A DNA stretch of 64,000 nt from CAYLRY01 sp964386535 (GTDB lineage: Bacteria > Chloroflexota > Dehalococcoidia > Dehalococcoidales > UBA3254): NCBI GenBank assembly GCA_964386535.1, contig CAYLRY010000007.1, forward strand, positions 1-64,000, read 5' to 3'. The notes beneath the pieces were generated by a model, which saw only the letters and a program-made list of their open reading frames with translations, was not told the DNA's origin and did no database searches. The position numbers and the translations under genes are program-made. Position 1 is the first letter of the stretch, and each line of letters begins with the position of its first letter. Shown here in pieces: positions 43,302 to 52,739 of the stretch.

Positions 43302-44234
43302 GTGTCAACTGTTATAGAGGAATACTTACATAGCGTTCAAGAGAACTTAAGATTAGAAGCCGCGGATGAAAAAGAAATCATCTCTGAGCTGGCGACGCAT
43401 ATTGAGGATAAAGTACAGGAACTGAAAAACAGAGGCTTGCGCGATGAAGAAGCTATTAAAGCCTGCCTCCGTCTCTTGGGTTCCGCAAAAACAGTTGCAC
43501 GTCAAATTTACGAAGCACATAGCCAGGGAAGCTGGCGGCAAGCGTTAATGGCATCACTTCCTCATGCTCTCTTCGGTCTGATTTTCATGTTAAACTGGTG
43601 GCGCGGCATCGGATGGGTACTGGTGACGCTCATTATTATTCTAAGCATAACCGTATATGGTTGGTGGCATCGCAAATCTACCTGGCTTTTTCCCTGGTTA
43701 GGATATTCGTTACTGCCCGTGGTTGCCGCTGGATTATCTTTGATATATTTGCCCAGAGCCTGGACCTGGCTGGCTATACTGGTCTACCTCCCCTTTTCTT
43801 TGTGGCTAATAATCCGAATAATTAACCAGACCCTTAAAAAAGACTGGCTTTATCTATCTCTTATGCTTTTACCGATGCCTATTATCATAAGCTGGTTTTT
43901 GGTCACTCAATGGCAGGGTAATTTTTATGGTCCTTCATTTGAACGTCTTTATATTTATGGCCCCTGGATAGGTCTGAGTTTCCTGGGTTTAGCTCTGGGG
44001 GTAGTGAGTTTTATCCGCATCCGGAAGCGCTGGTTAAAAATAACAGTTTTATTTTTTTGCGGAGCCATAGTGCTAACCCTGATTTTTTCTTATGCCAGGG
44101 GTAGCCTGGATTTTGTGACGCTCCTGTTACTACTCTTATTCCTGGTGAGTATTTTTCTCATTCCCGCCTTGCTGGAGAATGGTGTCCGCTCAGGTAAATG
44201 GGGCAGGATATTTGAACACCGTCCCATGACTTAA
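43302..44234 (+). CDS. HAAS-domain membrane protein
   Basis: A 310-residue protein with an N-terminal HAAS domain (about residues 5-75; LHSVQENLRLEAADEKEIISEL and LRLLGSAKTVARQIY in parts) followed by seven or eight hydrophobic segments. HAAS/DUF1700 proteins commonly sit beside PadR regulators and are thought to be membrane sensors or repressed transport-like partners. It starts at a GTG, 74 bases after padR, with GAGGCAG upstream. Function unknown. Confidence 0.82.
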   Translation: MSTVIEEYLHSVQENLRLEAADEKEIISELATHIEDKVQELKNRGLRDEEAIKACLRLLGSAKTVARQIYEAHSQGSWRQALMASLPHALFGLIFMLNWWRGIGWVLVTLIIILSITVYGWWHRKSTWLFPWLGYSLLPVVAAGLSLIYLPRAWTWLAILVYLPFSLWLIIRIINQTLKKDWLYLSLMLLPMPIIISWFLVTQWQGNFYGPSFERLYIYGPWIGLSFLGLALGVVSFIRIRKRWLKITVLFFCGAIVLTLIFSYARGSLDFVTLLLLLLFLVSIFLIPALLENGVRSGKWGRIFEHRPMT

Positions 44235-44256
44235 GAGAATCTCAGGTGGGTTTGTA

Positions 44257-45108
44257 TTGCCTGAAATAGCCATTATTACCGATAGTGTTGCCTGCCTTAC
44301 CAAAGAACTTATCGCACAATACAGTATCCAGATTATACCTCTTAATATTCTAGCTGGAGGCAGAATTTACAGGGATTGGATAGACATCTCGCCTTCAAAA
44401 GCATATGAACTAGTGTTAAAAGACCCAGATTCATTTAAAACCTCTCCGGCCACGCCGGAAGAATGCCTGGAAGTCTTCAAAAAGGCCAGTCAGGAAGCTA
44501 AAAATATTATATGTATTACCGTATCATCAGGGATTAGCGCCATGGCTCAAATGGCAATAGTTGCTAAGGAAAGAGCCATGGCAGCACTTCCAGGAGTCAG
44601 GATAGCAGTCGTTGATTCAGAAACAGCGACATCCGCAGAAGGCTTTATAGCTCTGGCCGCGGCGCGGGCGGTGAGGGAAGGCGCAGGTTTTGAAGATGTA
44701 ATTAGTCTGGCTTATAAGATGAAATCAAAAGTGCGAACAATTGTCCTGCTGGATACTGTACGTTATGTCTATCGTTCCGGCAGGGTACCCAGAATCGCCG
44801 CCCAGGCAGCTTCAGTATTAAATATTAGACCCATATTTACTGTGGCAGGTAAAGTTCGTTTTGCTACTGCGGTTGCCAGTAAAAAACATGGTATAGAACG
44901 TATAATAAAAATGATGCGGGATGAGGTGGGACAAAATCCTGTACACTGCGCAGTAATGCATGCCTATGCATTTGATGAAGCTAAAAAACTGAAAGAAAGG
45001 ATTGCCTCTGAGTTCGATTGTACGGAATTGTGGATCAGCGAATTCAGCCCGGTAATGGGTTATGCCACCGGTACCGGGACGTTAGGTGTGGCTTTTTATT
45101 ATGAATAA
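44257..45108 (+). CDS. DegV family fatty-acid-binding protein, copy 1
   Basis: A 283-residue DegV/FakB-type protein that binds a single fatty acid. ITDSVACLTKELIAQYSIQIIP in part opens the N-terminal domain, and ITVSSGISAMAQMA and DTVRYVYRSGRVPR are family segments. In firmicutes FakB presents fatty acids to the kinase FakA; no FakA is nearby. The start is a TTG with CAGGTGGG upstream. It overlaps the second DegV gene by 8 bases. Confidence 0.9.
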   Translation: MPEIAIITDSVACLTKELIAQYSIQIIPLNILAGGRIYRDWIDISPSKAYELVLKDPDSFKTSPATPEECLEVFKKASQEAKNIICITVSSGISAMAQMAIVAKERAMAALPGVRIAVVDSETATSAEGFIALAAARAVREGAGFEDVISLAYKMKSKVRTIVLLDTVRYVYRSGRVPRIAAQAASVLNIRPIFTVAGKVRFATAVASKKHGIERIIKMMRDEVGQNPVHCAVMHAYAFDEAKKLKERIASEFDCTELWISEFSPVMGYATGTGTLGVAFYYE

Positions 45109-45964
45109 CAGGGTAGCCATCGTTACAGATTCTACCGCCTGTGTTCCCGCCGACCTGGTAAAACAATATAATATTGAAGTTGTTCCTGTAGTTTATCTTA
45201 TTGAGGGTAAACCCTACCGTGATGGGATTGATATGACCAATTCCGAATTTTATGCGCACCTGAAACGGGTTAATAAATTGCCCACCACTTCAGGATCTCT
45301 GGTACCATCTTATATAGAAAGTTTTCAAAGAGTATCTCAAAAAACCGCTCAAATCTTGTGCATTACCATTTCTGCAAAACTTAGTGGAATGTTTGATTCA
45401 GCCAGCATAGCAGGACAATCTGTTCAGAAAACTATTCAAGATTTAAAAATTAATATTATTGACTCCCATACTGCAGCAGGAGCCCAGGGCCTGGTTGTAA
45501 TGGCAGCCGCACGTGCGGCTGCTGATGGTAAAAACCTTGAGGAAGTCGTCAGGATTACCCGAAAAGTCAGCGAGCAGGTGCATCTGTTTGCTATGCTCGA
45601 CACTCTTTCATATCTGGTAAAAGGCGGCCGGGCGCCTCGTGCGGCGTCTATTGCCACTTCAATTTTTCAAATTAAGCCCATTTTCACTATTAGAGACGGG
45701 GAGGCATCTACGTATACCAGCGTTAGATCTACACGGAATGCTTTAACACGGCTGTTAAAGATAGTATCTGAAAAAAAAGTCCAGGGATTGCCTTTTCATG
45801 TTGTTGTTATGCATGCTGATGCCTTAGCAACCGCAAGAATACTAATGGAAGAAATCAACACTCAAATAAGGCCTGATGAGCAATGGCTTTGTGAGTTCAC
45901 ACCCGTCATGGGCGTGCATACTGGTCCCGGTCTCGTGGGTGTAGCTTTCTATAGCGGCGAATAG
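45101..45964 (+). CDS. DegV family fatty-acid-binding protein, copy 2
   Basis: A 287-residue paralogue of the upstream gene. ATG at 45101 lies inside the end of copy 1 (8-base overlap), so the two are coupled; an earlier start at 45086 would give only five extra residues. It carries VTDSTACVPADLVKQYNIEVVP in part, ITISAKLSGMFDSASIAG and DTLSYLVKGGRAPRAAS. The two copies are well diverged, which suggests different fatty acid preferences. Confidence 0.9.
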   Translation: MNNRVAIVTDSTACVPADLVKQYNIEVVPVVYLIEGKPYRDGIDMTNSEFYAHLKRVNKLPTTSGSLVPSYIESFQRVSQKTAQILCITISAKLSGMFDSASIAGQSVQKTIQDLKINIIDSHTAAGAQGLVVMAAARAAADGKNLEEVVRITRKVSEQVHLFAMLDTLSYLVKGGRAPRAASIATSIFQIKPIFTIRDGEASTYTSVRSTRNALTRLLKIVSEKKVQGLPFHVVVMHADALATARILMEEINTQIRPDEQWLCEFTPVMGVHTGPGLVGVAFYSGE

Positions 45965-46225
45965 CAAATAGTCCTCTTTTATTCCCAAATAATATCTATG
46001 CTTGCTTGCAGTCACCATCAAGAAGTATGAAAATACATAGTAGCACGGATTGCGCTATCTTAATCACTATTTTCGGAACTGACCATGAATCAGAAAGTAA
46101 ATTTCAACCTGATTCCGGAAACCAGGCTGAAACAGGATTAAGATTGTGACAACGGGGGGCTAAAAGTCAATATTTCACAGAAATAGAATATCGTTTGTTT
46201 CTATTAATTGGAAAAAGGAGCAACA

Positions 46226-47734
46226 ATGGAGATTAAGGCAATCACTGGAGATATCACCAAAAGTGAAAGCCAGGCTATCATTTTAGGTTATTATGAAGAT
46301 GCAGGACAACTTGAAAATGAACTGGCAAAAGTAGATGAAGCTCTGGGAGGTTCCATATACCGGTTAATTAAACAGGGGGAAATTAAAGGAAAATATAAAG
46401 AGATAACGCTTTTATACACGCTTGGGAAGTTACCATTTGCCAAGGTGATAATCCTGGGGCTGGGTAAAAAAGCTGAATTAAATCCTGATAAAATCAGGGT
46501 GGTTGTTGCGGAAGTCTGCAAGTTCCTCAAACAGAAGAATACGGAAAAAATAGATACTGCGCTTTTAGGTAGAGATACAGGCAGGTTTGGAGTAGAAGTT
46601 CTGGTACAGAGTATGGCTGAAGGAGCCTTACTGGGCACTTATACTTTCCGTAAGCATATGACCAGACCTGCTGAGGGTAATGAGATAAAAGAGTTAAGGA
46701 TTGTCAACTCTGATCCGGGGATTTTTAATGCCCTGGAAAAAGGTTGTAGTAACGGGAGAATCAATGCCGAAGCCGTCATACTGGCAAGAGATATGGTTAA
46801 TGAACCGTCAAATAAACTATCCCCTGCGGATATGGCTGAAATAGCAGGACAAATATCCAAAAGACATAATCTTAATATCAAAGTTATTGAGCGTGAGGAA
46901 ATGCAAACTCTGGGTATGGGTGGTCTTTTAGGAGTTTCCCAGGGCACTCAGCAACCTCCAAAATTCATTGTATTAACTTACAAAGGTAGAGAAAGTGATG
47001 AGTTGGATATTGCCCTGATAGGTAAGGGGATTACCTTTGATTCTGGTGGGATCTCGATTAAACCCTCTGAAAATATGGGTGATATGAAAGGAGATATGGC
47101 AGGAGGAGCTTCAGTAATGGGAGCAATAAGCGCAATTGCTGAATATAAACCTGCAATCAATGTGGCTGCCATTATTCCTGCAACCGAAAATATGCCCAGT
47201 GGAACGGCTTTAAAACCCGGAGATGTGATCACCTTGATGAATGGAAAAACCGCCGAGATTATCTCAACAGATGCAGAAGGCCGTTTGATTTTAGCTGATG
47301 CCTTAAGTTATGCGCACAAAATTGGATCTAAACGGATGGTAGATGTAGCTACTCTGACCGGAGCTTGCTCAGTTGCACTGGGTAATGTTTGTACCGGCGC
47401 TTTTACCAATAGTCAGGAACTGGTTGACCAGGTGATTGCCGCCGGAAGAGATGCCGGAGAGTGTATCTGGCAAATGCCCATGAATGAAGAATATAAAGAG
47501 CAGAATCAAAGCAATGTAGCAGATGTCAAAAACACCGGCGGCAGGTTAGCAGGGGCTATCACTGCTGCCTGTTTTCTAAGTGAATTTGTTGAAACTACTC
47601 CTTGGGTACATCTGGATATTGCCGGCACCAGCATGCTGGATAAAGACAGGGGTTACCAGATAAAAGGAGCCACCGGTATAATGGTGCGGACTTTAATTAA
47701 CCTGGTTCTATCCCTGGCTGAAAAACACTTATAA
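46226..47734 (+). CDS. pepA: Leucyl aminopeptidase, M17 family
   Basis: A 502-residue cytosolic aminopeptidase that removes N-terminal residues from peptides. The two-zinc active site shows LIGKGITFDSGG (metal-binding Lys and Asp, about residue 268), MKGDMAGGA (about 288), IPATENMPSG, and STDAEGRLILADAL (about 348), where the usual Asn is Ser. The N-terminal macro-like domain covers residues 1-160. ATG at 46226 is preferred because GGAG lies just upstream; the TTG at 46208 lies before that site. It is preceded by a 260-base gap with no other feature. Confidence 0.95.
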   Translation: MEIKAITGDITKSESQAIILGYYEDAGQLENELAKVDEALGGSIYRLIKQGEIKGKYKEITLLYTLGKLPFAKVIILGLGKKAELNPDKIRVVVAEVCKFLKQKNTEKIDTALLGRDTGRFGVEVLVQSMAEGALLGTYTFRKHMTRPAEGNEIKELRIVNSDPGIFNALEKGCSNGRINAEAVILARDMVNEPSNKLSPADMAEIAGQISKRHNLNIKVIEREEMQTLGMGGLLGVSQGTQQPPKFIVLTYKGRESDELDIALIGKGITFDSGGISIKPSENMGDMKGDMAGGASVMGAISAIAEYKPAINVAAIIPATENMPSGTALKPGDVITLMNGKTAEIISTDAEGRLILADALSYAHKIGSKRMVDVATLTGACSVALGNVCTGAFTNSQELVDQVIAAGRDAGECIWQMPMNEEYKEQNQSNVADVKNTGGRLAGAITAACFLSEFVETTPWVHLDIAGTSMLDKDRGYQIKGATGIMVRTLINLVLSLAEKHL

Positions 47735-47773
47735 TAGAGATCATCCTGAAATTAAGGAAGGCTGTTAACTAAT

Positions 47774-48400
47774 TTGTATTACATTGAAGTATTTCTTACA
47801 CGCCTGCTGGTACTAATCTTTACCCGTTTCAGAATTGAGGGGAAGTTGAACGTACCGCGTACAGGGCCTTTGCTGGTGGTGGCCAATCACCTGGGAGTGA
47901 GTGATCCTCCTATTTTGGGGGCATGTCTGGGAAGAAGGGTATTTTTCATGGCTAAAGAGGAATTATTTAGAAATACACTCTCAAGGTATTTCGTACGTCA
48001 GTTTGGCGCTTTTCCTGTACGCAGGGGGCGTTCCGATATTGAAGCATTCAGACAGGCCGGCAGGATTATTCAGGAAGGAAAAGCACTGGTGATGTTTCCT
48101 GAAGGTAAAAGGAGTAAGACTGCCAGCTTACAAACAGCCCAGTTAGGTTCAGCGTTCATTGCATATCATTACCAAGTGCCTATCCTGCCTGTTGGTATTA
48201 CAGGTACTGAGGCAATTCATGGACTGAGTTGGATCTGGCATAGACCTGTAATAAAATTCGTAATCGGAAAACCAATTCAATTACCGGGAAAACAGAATGG
48301 GCTGACCAGAGAACAATTATTGGAGTATACTGACCTGATCATGAGGCGTATTTCAGAGCTTCTGCCTGAAAAATATCAGGGGAATTATCCAGTAAGGTGA
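47774..48400 (+). CDS. plsC: 1-acyl-glycerol-3-phosphate acyltransferase
   Basis: A 208-residue PlsC-family membrane-associated acyltransferase that makes phosphatidic acid. The catalytic NHLGVSD motif is near residue 37, FPEGKRSKTA near 112 and VPILPVGITGTE near 133. Its start is a TTG with AAGGAAGG about 14 bases away. It lies 6 bases before ispH, and upstream are two DegV fatty-acid-binding proteins, so a lipid-synthesis neighbourhood is likely. Confidence 0.92.
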   Translation: MYYIEVFLTRLLVLIFTRFRIEGKLNVPRTGPLLVVANHLGVSDPPILGACLGRRVFFMAKEELFRNTLSRYFVRQFGAFPVRRGRSDIEAFRQAGRIIQEGKALVMFPEGKRSKTASLQTAQLGSAFIAYHYQVPILPVGITGTEAIHGLSWIWHRPVIKFVIGKPIQLPGKQNGLTREQLLEYTDLIMRRISELLPEKYQGNYPVR

Positions 48401-48406
48401 AATTAA

Positions 48407-49264
48407 ATGAAGATGAAAGTTGTAAAAGCGCCGGAAATAGGTTTTTGTTTTGGCGTCAGGCGAGCTATCGATATGCTTGAAAAAGCTGCTAAAGAAAACG
48501 GCCGGTTGGACACCCTGGGAGCAGTAGTTCATAATGATCAGGTATTACAAAGACTAAATAATATTGGAATAGGTGTCATTAAAGGTTTGGATGAAATCCA
48601 GAGCGGTATGGTAGCAATCAGCAGCCACGGTGTTAGTCCTCAAATAGAGGCCGAATTAAAAGAAAAAAACGTTAAAATAATCGATACAACCTGTCCCTCC
48701 GTAAGGCGGGTACAGATGGCTGCTCGCAAATTAACCGAAAATGGTTACTACGTGGTCATCTTTGGTGATGCCAAGCATCCGGAGGTGAAGGGGATACTGG
48801 GGTATGCTCAAGGCAAAGGACTGGCCACACTTAACGTAGAACCATTCAAAAAGGGTGTGAATTTACCCGGAAAACTGGGAATTATCGCTCAGACTACACA
48901 GATACAGGATTCATATATCTCATTTGTTAAAGAAATGCTTGATCTGGCTTTAACCGGTAACTCCGAAATGCATATCTTAAATACACTCTGCAATAATACC
49001 CGGAAAAGACAGTCTGTATCCCTGGATCTGGCGAAGAAAGTGGAATTAATGCTGATAGTGGGCGGCAAATCCAGTGCAAATACCAGACGCTTATTTGAGT
49101 TATGTTCAGGTGTAACTGAAACTTACTTAATAGAAAAAGCTGAAGAAATTAACCCGGACTGGTTAATTGGGAAGAGTTTTGTTGGCGTTGCCAGTGGTGC
49201 TTCTACATCTGAAGAGACGGTAGATGAAGTGGTCCGCTATCTTGAAAATATAGAGAATGACTAG
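48407..49264 (+). CDS. ispH: 4-hydroxy-3-methylbut-2-enyl diphosphate reductase
   Basis: A 285-residue 4Fe-4S enzyme that performs the last step of the MEP isoprenoid pathway. The three cluster cysteines are in GFCFGVRRAI, TTCPSVRRVQ and NTLCNNTRKRQ. HNDQVLQRL and SSHGVSP are further signature segments. It shares an operon with plsC (6-base gap). No other MEP genes are in the window. Confidence 0.95.
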   Translation: MKMKVVKAPEIGFCFGVRRAIDMLEKAAKENGRLDTLGAVVHNDQVLQRLNNIGIGVIKGLDEIQSGMVAISSHGVSPQIEAELKEKNVKIIDTTCPSVRRVQMAARKLTENGYYVVIFGDAKHPEVKGILGYAQGKGLATLNVEPFKKGVNLPGKLGIIAQTTQIQDSYISFVKEMLDLALTGNSEMHILNTLCNNTRKRQSVSLDLAKKVELMLIVGGKSSANTRRLFELCSGVTETYLIEKAEEINPDWLIGKSFVGVASGASTSEETVDEVVRYLENIEND

Positions 49265-49410
49265 CGGCAAGTATATGCACCGGAAAGTCATATCTCCAGT
49301 TTTTTAAAAGTACCATTCATGATTACTCAATGATATAGGAATATGTATTGAATTATCATTTTGGACTATTTTTTAGTATTGCTAATTAGTTGCATGGAAT
49401 GAAGCTGAAT

Positions 49411-49439
49411 TTGACAGCCGATAGGGGATAAGGTAGAAT
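49411..49439 (+). promoter_or_regulatory. Consensus housekeeping promoter of the DUF151-ATP synthase operon
   Basis: TTGACA (49411-49416), a 17-base spacer and TAGAAT (49434-49439) form the best sigma-70-type promoter in the window. The next gene starts 35 bases after the -10 box. Confidence 0.85.
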
Positions 49440-49474
49440 TTTTCAAGGCGGCTGGAAACACAGGAGGACCGGCT

Positions 49475-50026
49475 ATGATTGAAATGACTGTTGACAGCAT
49501 TCGTGTTAGCCTCATGAATTACCAGAGAGTGGTAATTCTAAAAGAAAAAACCGCAGAACGATATTTACCCATCTGGATTGGGCCTTCTGAAGCAGATGCA
49601 ATTGCTGTTAAATTACAGGGGGTAAGTGTGCCACGGCCCTTAACCCACGATTTACTGTGCTCAATTATTGATGCTTTGGGAGCTACCATAAACTCTATAG
49701 TAGTTAGCGATCTCAAGAATGATACCTTTTTTGCTAAGATTTTACTGAGTGTGGACGGCGAACAGATGGAGGTTGATTCTCGTCCCAGCGATGCACTGGC
49801 CCTGGCGGTCAGGGCTGAGGTACCCATATTTGCCGAAGATGCTGTATTAGATAAAGCTGGTATATTACTGGACCGGGAGACCGGCAAACCTTTAGCATCT
49901 CCAGAAGGGATGGCTTCTAAAGAGGCGGACGCTAAATTAAGTGAGGATGATATGAAAAAGATGTCTGCCTTTTATGATTTCATCAATACCCTGGATTTAG
50001 AAGACTTCGACAAGCGTAAATCTTAA
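49475..50026 (+). CDS. Bifunctional nuclease family protein (DUF151)
   Basis: A 183-residue protein with a DUF151/BFN domain: LPIWIGPSEADAIAVKLQGV in part (about residues 30-48), RPLTHDLLCSIIDALG, DSRPSDALALAVRAEVPIFA in part, and a UVR-like tail from about residue 145 (LSEDDMKKMSAFYDFINTLDLEDF in part). Its homologues in bacteria and plants are nucleases of uncertain role. AGGAGG precedes the ATG. It is first in a run with the ATP synthase genes, 27 bases before atpZ/I. Confidence 0.88.
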   Translation: MIEMTVDSIRVSLMNYQRVVILKEKTAERYLPIWIGPSEADAIAVKLQGVSVPRPLTHDLLCSIIDALGATINSIVVSDLKNDTFFAKILLSVDGEQMEVDSRPSDALALAVRAEVPIFAEDAVLDKAGILLDRETGKPLASPEGMASKEADAKLSEDDMKKMSAFYDFINTLDLEDFDKRKS

Positions 50027-50053
50027 TTATTCCTTTAATCTGGGCTGGCGACG

Positions 50054-50275
50054 ATGGATAAATGGGGTCCGGCCGCGAGATTGATAGGGGTGGGCTTTTA
50101 TATAGGCGTTTGCCTGGTGGGTGGCGCAGTAGCAGGGGTGTGGCTGGACCGGAAATTCAATACCCAGCCTATATTTATGTTAAGTGGTTTGCTGGTGGGT
50201 TTAATTTTAGCTGCCTGGGGTGTTTATCAAATGCTTCTGCCTATGTTAAAAAACAATAAAAAGGAGAGGAGATAA
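50054..50275 (+). CDS. AtpZ/AtpI family protein
   Basis: A 73-residue membrane protein with two hydrophobic segments (about residues 10-28 and 36-62), the pattern of AtpZ/AtpI accessory proteins that help c-ring assembly. It lies directly before atpB, as in most ATP synthase operons. The start is an ATG without a strong ribosome-binding site. Confidence 0.85.
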   Translation: MDKWGPAARLIGVGFYIGVCLVGGAVAGVWLDRKFNTQPIFMLSGLLVGLILAAWGVYQMLLPMLKNNKKERR

Positions 50276-50278
50276 CCA

Positions 50279-51241
50279 GTGCCAAAGAGGGGATGTCTGG
50301 GTTGTTCTTTTCCCCTTATCATAGGTATCGGAATTATCGTATTCGCTCTTACTATAGTCGGCATCCTCACCGGTTCCATAGGTACCAAATTATTAGGTAG
50401 AAGTGTAGGCCCTGAATGGCTCCATGTTCCTGCTCCTCAAGTTGAACTCCCTCCTGAAGCACTTTTTTCAATTGGCGCTTTCCATGTAACCAATACCATG
50501 ATTACCGCCTGGATTACGATAATACTGATTATAGTTTTATCTTACCTGGCTTTCCGGCGTCCAAAATTGGTACCTTCAGGTCTTCAGGCTTTAATGGAAG
50601 CTGTTTTCGGGGTTCTTCTGGGTTTTTGTACGGGTGTATGCGGGGAAAAGAACGGACGCCGTTTTTTTCCTGTGATGGCTACCATCGTAATTTTTGTGGT
50701 AATCAACGCCTGGTTGAACTTGTTGCCTGTTTTTGGCAGCGCTTTTTACCTCATAGAAGGAGAAAAACATATACCTCTTTTAAGGGGAGCCAATACCGAT
50801 TTGAATGTTACTCTGGCTCTGGCAATTTTTTCCTTTATAGCAGTTGAATATTATGGCATTAAAGACCTAGGATTATTCCGGTATCTTAAGAAATTTGTCC
50901 GGCTGGGACAATTGAAAAATGGTTTTATTTTACTTTTTAGCGGAAAGGTTAAATCTGCATTCGGCGCCCTGTTCTTCGGTATCCTGGATGCCTTTGTGGG
51001 TTTCCTGGAGACTATCAGTGAGTTTATCCGTTTAATTAGTTTCAGTTTCCGTCTTTTCGGCAATATGATTGCTGGTGAAATATTGTTACTAGTTCTGGCT
51101 TTTTTGGTACCGCTTACACTAGCCACTCCTTTTTATGGCCTTGAAGCATTCATTGGACTCTTACAGGGTTTTGTTTTCGGTTTTCTTACCCTGATATTCA
51201 TTAACCTGGCAGTAACCAGCCATGAGGAAGAACATAGCTAG
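50279..51241 (+). CDS. atpB: ATP synthase subunit a
   Basis: A 320-residue integral membrane proton-channel subunit, longer than most (about 240-280). The essential Arg is in ISFSFRLFGNMIAGE (about residue 258), followed by the last helices ending GFVFGFLTLIFINLA. An N-terminal hydrophobic segment (10-38) and an inserted stretch of about 60 residues (205-250) explain the length. It starts with a GTG; GGAGAGGAG precedes it. Confidence 0.93.
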   Translation: MPKRGCLGCSFPLIIGIGIIVFALTIVGILTGSIGTKLLGRSVGPEWLHVPAPQVELPPEALFSIGAFHVTNTMITAWITIILIIVLSYLAFRRPKLVPSGLQALMEAVFGVLLGFCTGVCGEKNGRRFFPVMATIVIFVVINAWLNLLPVFGSAFYLIEGEKHIPLLRGANTDLNVTLALAIFSFIAVEYYGIKDLGLFRYLKKFVRLGQLKNGFILLFSGKVKSAFGALFFGILDAFVGFLETISEFIRLISFSFRLFGNMIAGEILLLVLAFLVPLTLATPFYGLEAFIGLLQGFVFGFLTLIFINLAVTSHEEEHS

Positions 51242-51291
51242 CATTAAATTTATTTTAAAGGCGTAATAGGAATTACGAGAGGGGGATAAAC

Positions 51292-51519
51292 ATGGATCCA
51301 GAAGCAATGAAATCATTAGCAGCCGGCCTGGCTATTGGATTTGGTGCATTGGGGCCGGGGATTGGCATCGGTATTTTAGGATACGGCGCCATGCAGGCTA
51401 TAGGCCGTAATCCTGAAGCCAGAGGAGCTATCCAGCAAAATATGATATTAGGCATCGTTTTCGCTGAAGCTATTGCCATTTATGCTCTAATCATTGCTAT
51501 CATCCTCGCCTTACTATGA
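51292..51519 (+). CDS. atpE: ATP synthase subunit c
   Basis: A 75-residue c-ring subunit with two helices joined by the polar loop GRNPEARGAIQ. The ion-binding Glu is in FAEAIAIYAL (about residue 61). The Na+-coordination positions known from Ilyobacter (Gln in helix 1, Ser or Thr after Glu) are Ile and Ala here, suggesting proton rather than sodium coupling. AGAGGGGG precedes the ATG. Confidence 0.94.
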   Translation: MDPEAMKSLAAGLAIGFGALGPGIGIGILGYGAMQAIGRNPEARGAIQQNMILGIVFAEAIAIYALIIAIILALL

Positions 51520-51575
51520 TTTGTATTACCAATTTACTTACTACTTTGTTGGATTAATGGCCAGGGGGTAATGTT

Positions 51576-52076
51576 ATGGGCGAGCTTGGAGTAGAATGGG
51601 CGGTATTGATTTCACAACTGGTGGCCTTTATTATCTTGTTTTTCGTTTTACGAATGGTACTGTATAAACCCATGTTGAGGATACTGGATGAACGCTCTAA
51701 AAGGATCAGAGAAAGCCTGGAACAGGCAGAGGCGGTTAAAGAGCAGTCAATGCATGCAGAAGAGGAAGTAAAGAAGCAAATTCAAGAAGCCAGCCTGCAG
51801 GGACAGGAACTGATAGCAAGGGCTTCGCAAAATGGTGAAGAAATCCGGAGAAAAGCCCAGGAACAGGCTAAACTGGATGCTGAAGGCCTGATAGCCAGAG
51901 CCAGACAGGAGATCAAGACCGAAAGGGATGAAGCGATTGATGAAATACGCCGTGAATTTGCAGATTTAACAGTCCTGGCAGCAGGTAAAGTAATCGGAAG
52001 ATCGCTGGATAAAGAATCTCATAAGGAATTGATCGATAAGGTATTAAAAGAAAGTAAAACGTTAAATAAAGGCTAA
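51576..52076 (+). CDS. atpF: ATP synthase subunit b
   Basis: A 166-residue peripheral stalk subunit: one N-terminal membrane helix (residues 8-26) followed by a long charged coiled coil. It lies between atpE and atpH in the standard order. Only one b subunit is present. Confidence 0.93.
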   Translation: MGELGVEWAVLISQLVAFIILFFVLRMVLYKPMLRILDERSKRIRESLEQAEAVKEQSMHAEEEVKKQIQEASLQGQELIARASQNGEEIRRKAQEQAKLDAEGLIARARQEIKTERDEAIDEIRREFADLTVLAAGKVIGRSLDKESHKELIDKVLKESKTLNKG

Positions 52077-52097
52077 ATAGAAACTGGAGATATTATT

Positions 52098-52640
52098 TTG
52101 GCCACAAAAGTAATTCAAGCTAAACGTTATGCACAGGCTATATTTGAAATTGCGCGGGAACGTAATGAGCTGGATAGATGGCAAACGGACCTTAAAAAAC
52201 TGTCAGGTATGGCTAAAATATTTGAGTTTGTGACTGTGATGGACAATCCCAATTTGGCATTCCAAGAAAAAAGCCGGCTTTTAAACCTTAACATCAAGGA
52301 TATCAGTCCGCTGGCATTAAACCTGGCATATCTTTTAATAAGTCATGGGAAATTTTATTTACTAACCAGTATTACTTCAGAATACCAGCGTTTACTGGAT
52401 AGTTTTCGTGGAATCGAAATGGCTGATGTGACTACGGCTGTACCGTTGGAGGCAGGAGGAAAGTCACTTTTAGCCAAACAATTGGAGGAGTTGACCGGGA
52501 AAAAAATATTGATGAACCTAAAAGTTGATCCGGGTATTATGGGAGGTATAATTATCCGGACAGGGGGAAAACTTGTCGATGGCAGCACCTCCTCCCGGCT
52601 GGCAGCTCTTAGAGAGGAACTGGCCGGCGCCGGTAATTAG
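52098..52640 (+). CDS. atpH: ATP synthase subunit delta
   Basis: A 180-residue OSCP/delta subunit that links the stalk to the catalytic head: KRYAQAIFEIARERNELDRW in part at the start and GKILMNLKVDP/GIMGGIIIRTGGKLVDGS near the end (in parts) are family signatures. The start is a TTG with GGAG upstream. It is followed by acs instead of atpA. Confidence 0.93.
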   Translation: MATKVIQAKRYAQAIFEIARERNELDRWQTDLKKLSGMAKIFEFVTVMDNPNLAFQEKSRLLNLNIKDISPLALNLAYLLISHGKFYLLTSITSEYQRLLDSFRGIEMADVTTAVPLEAGGKSLLAKQLEELTGKKILMNLKVDPGIMGGIIIRTGGKLVDGSTSSRLAALREELAGAGN

Positions 52641-52739
52641 CCTTTGGCCCGTATCTCAAGTAATTATCCAAGATATCTTTAATAAAAAATTAGTCATTAG
52701 ACTGAAAATAAATATTTTAATGGTTAAGGAGGGTATCTC

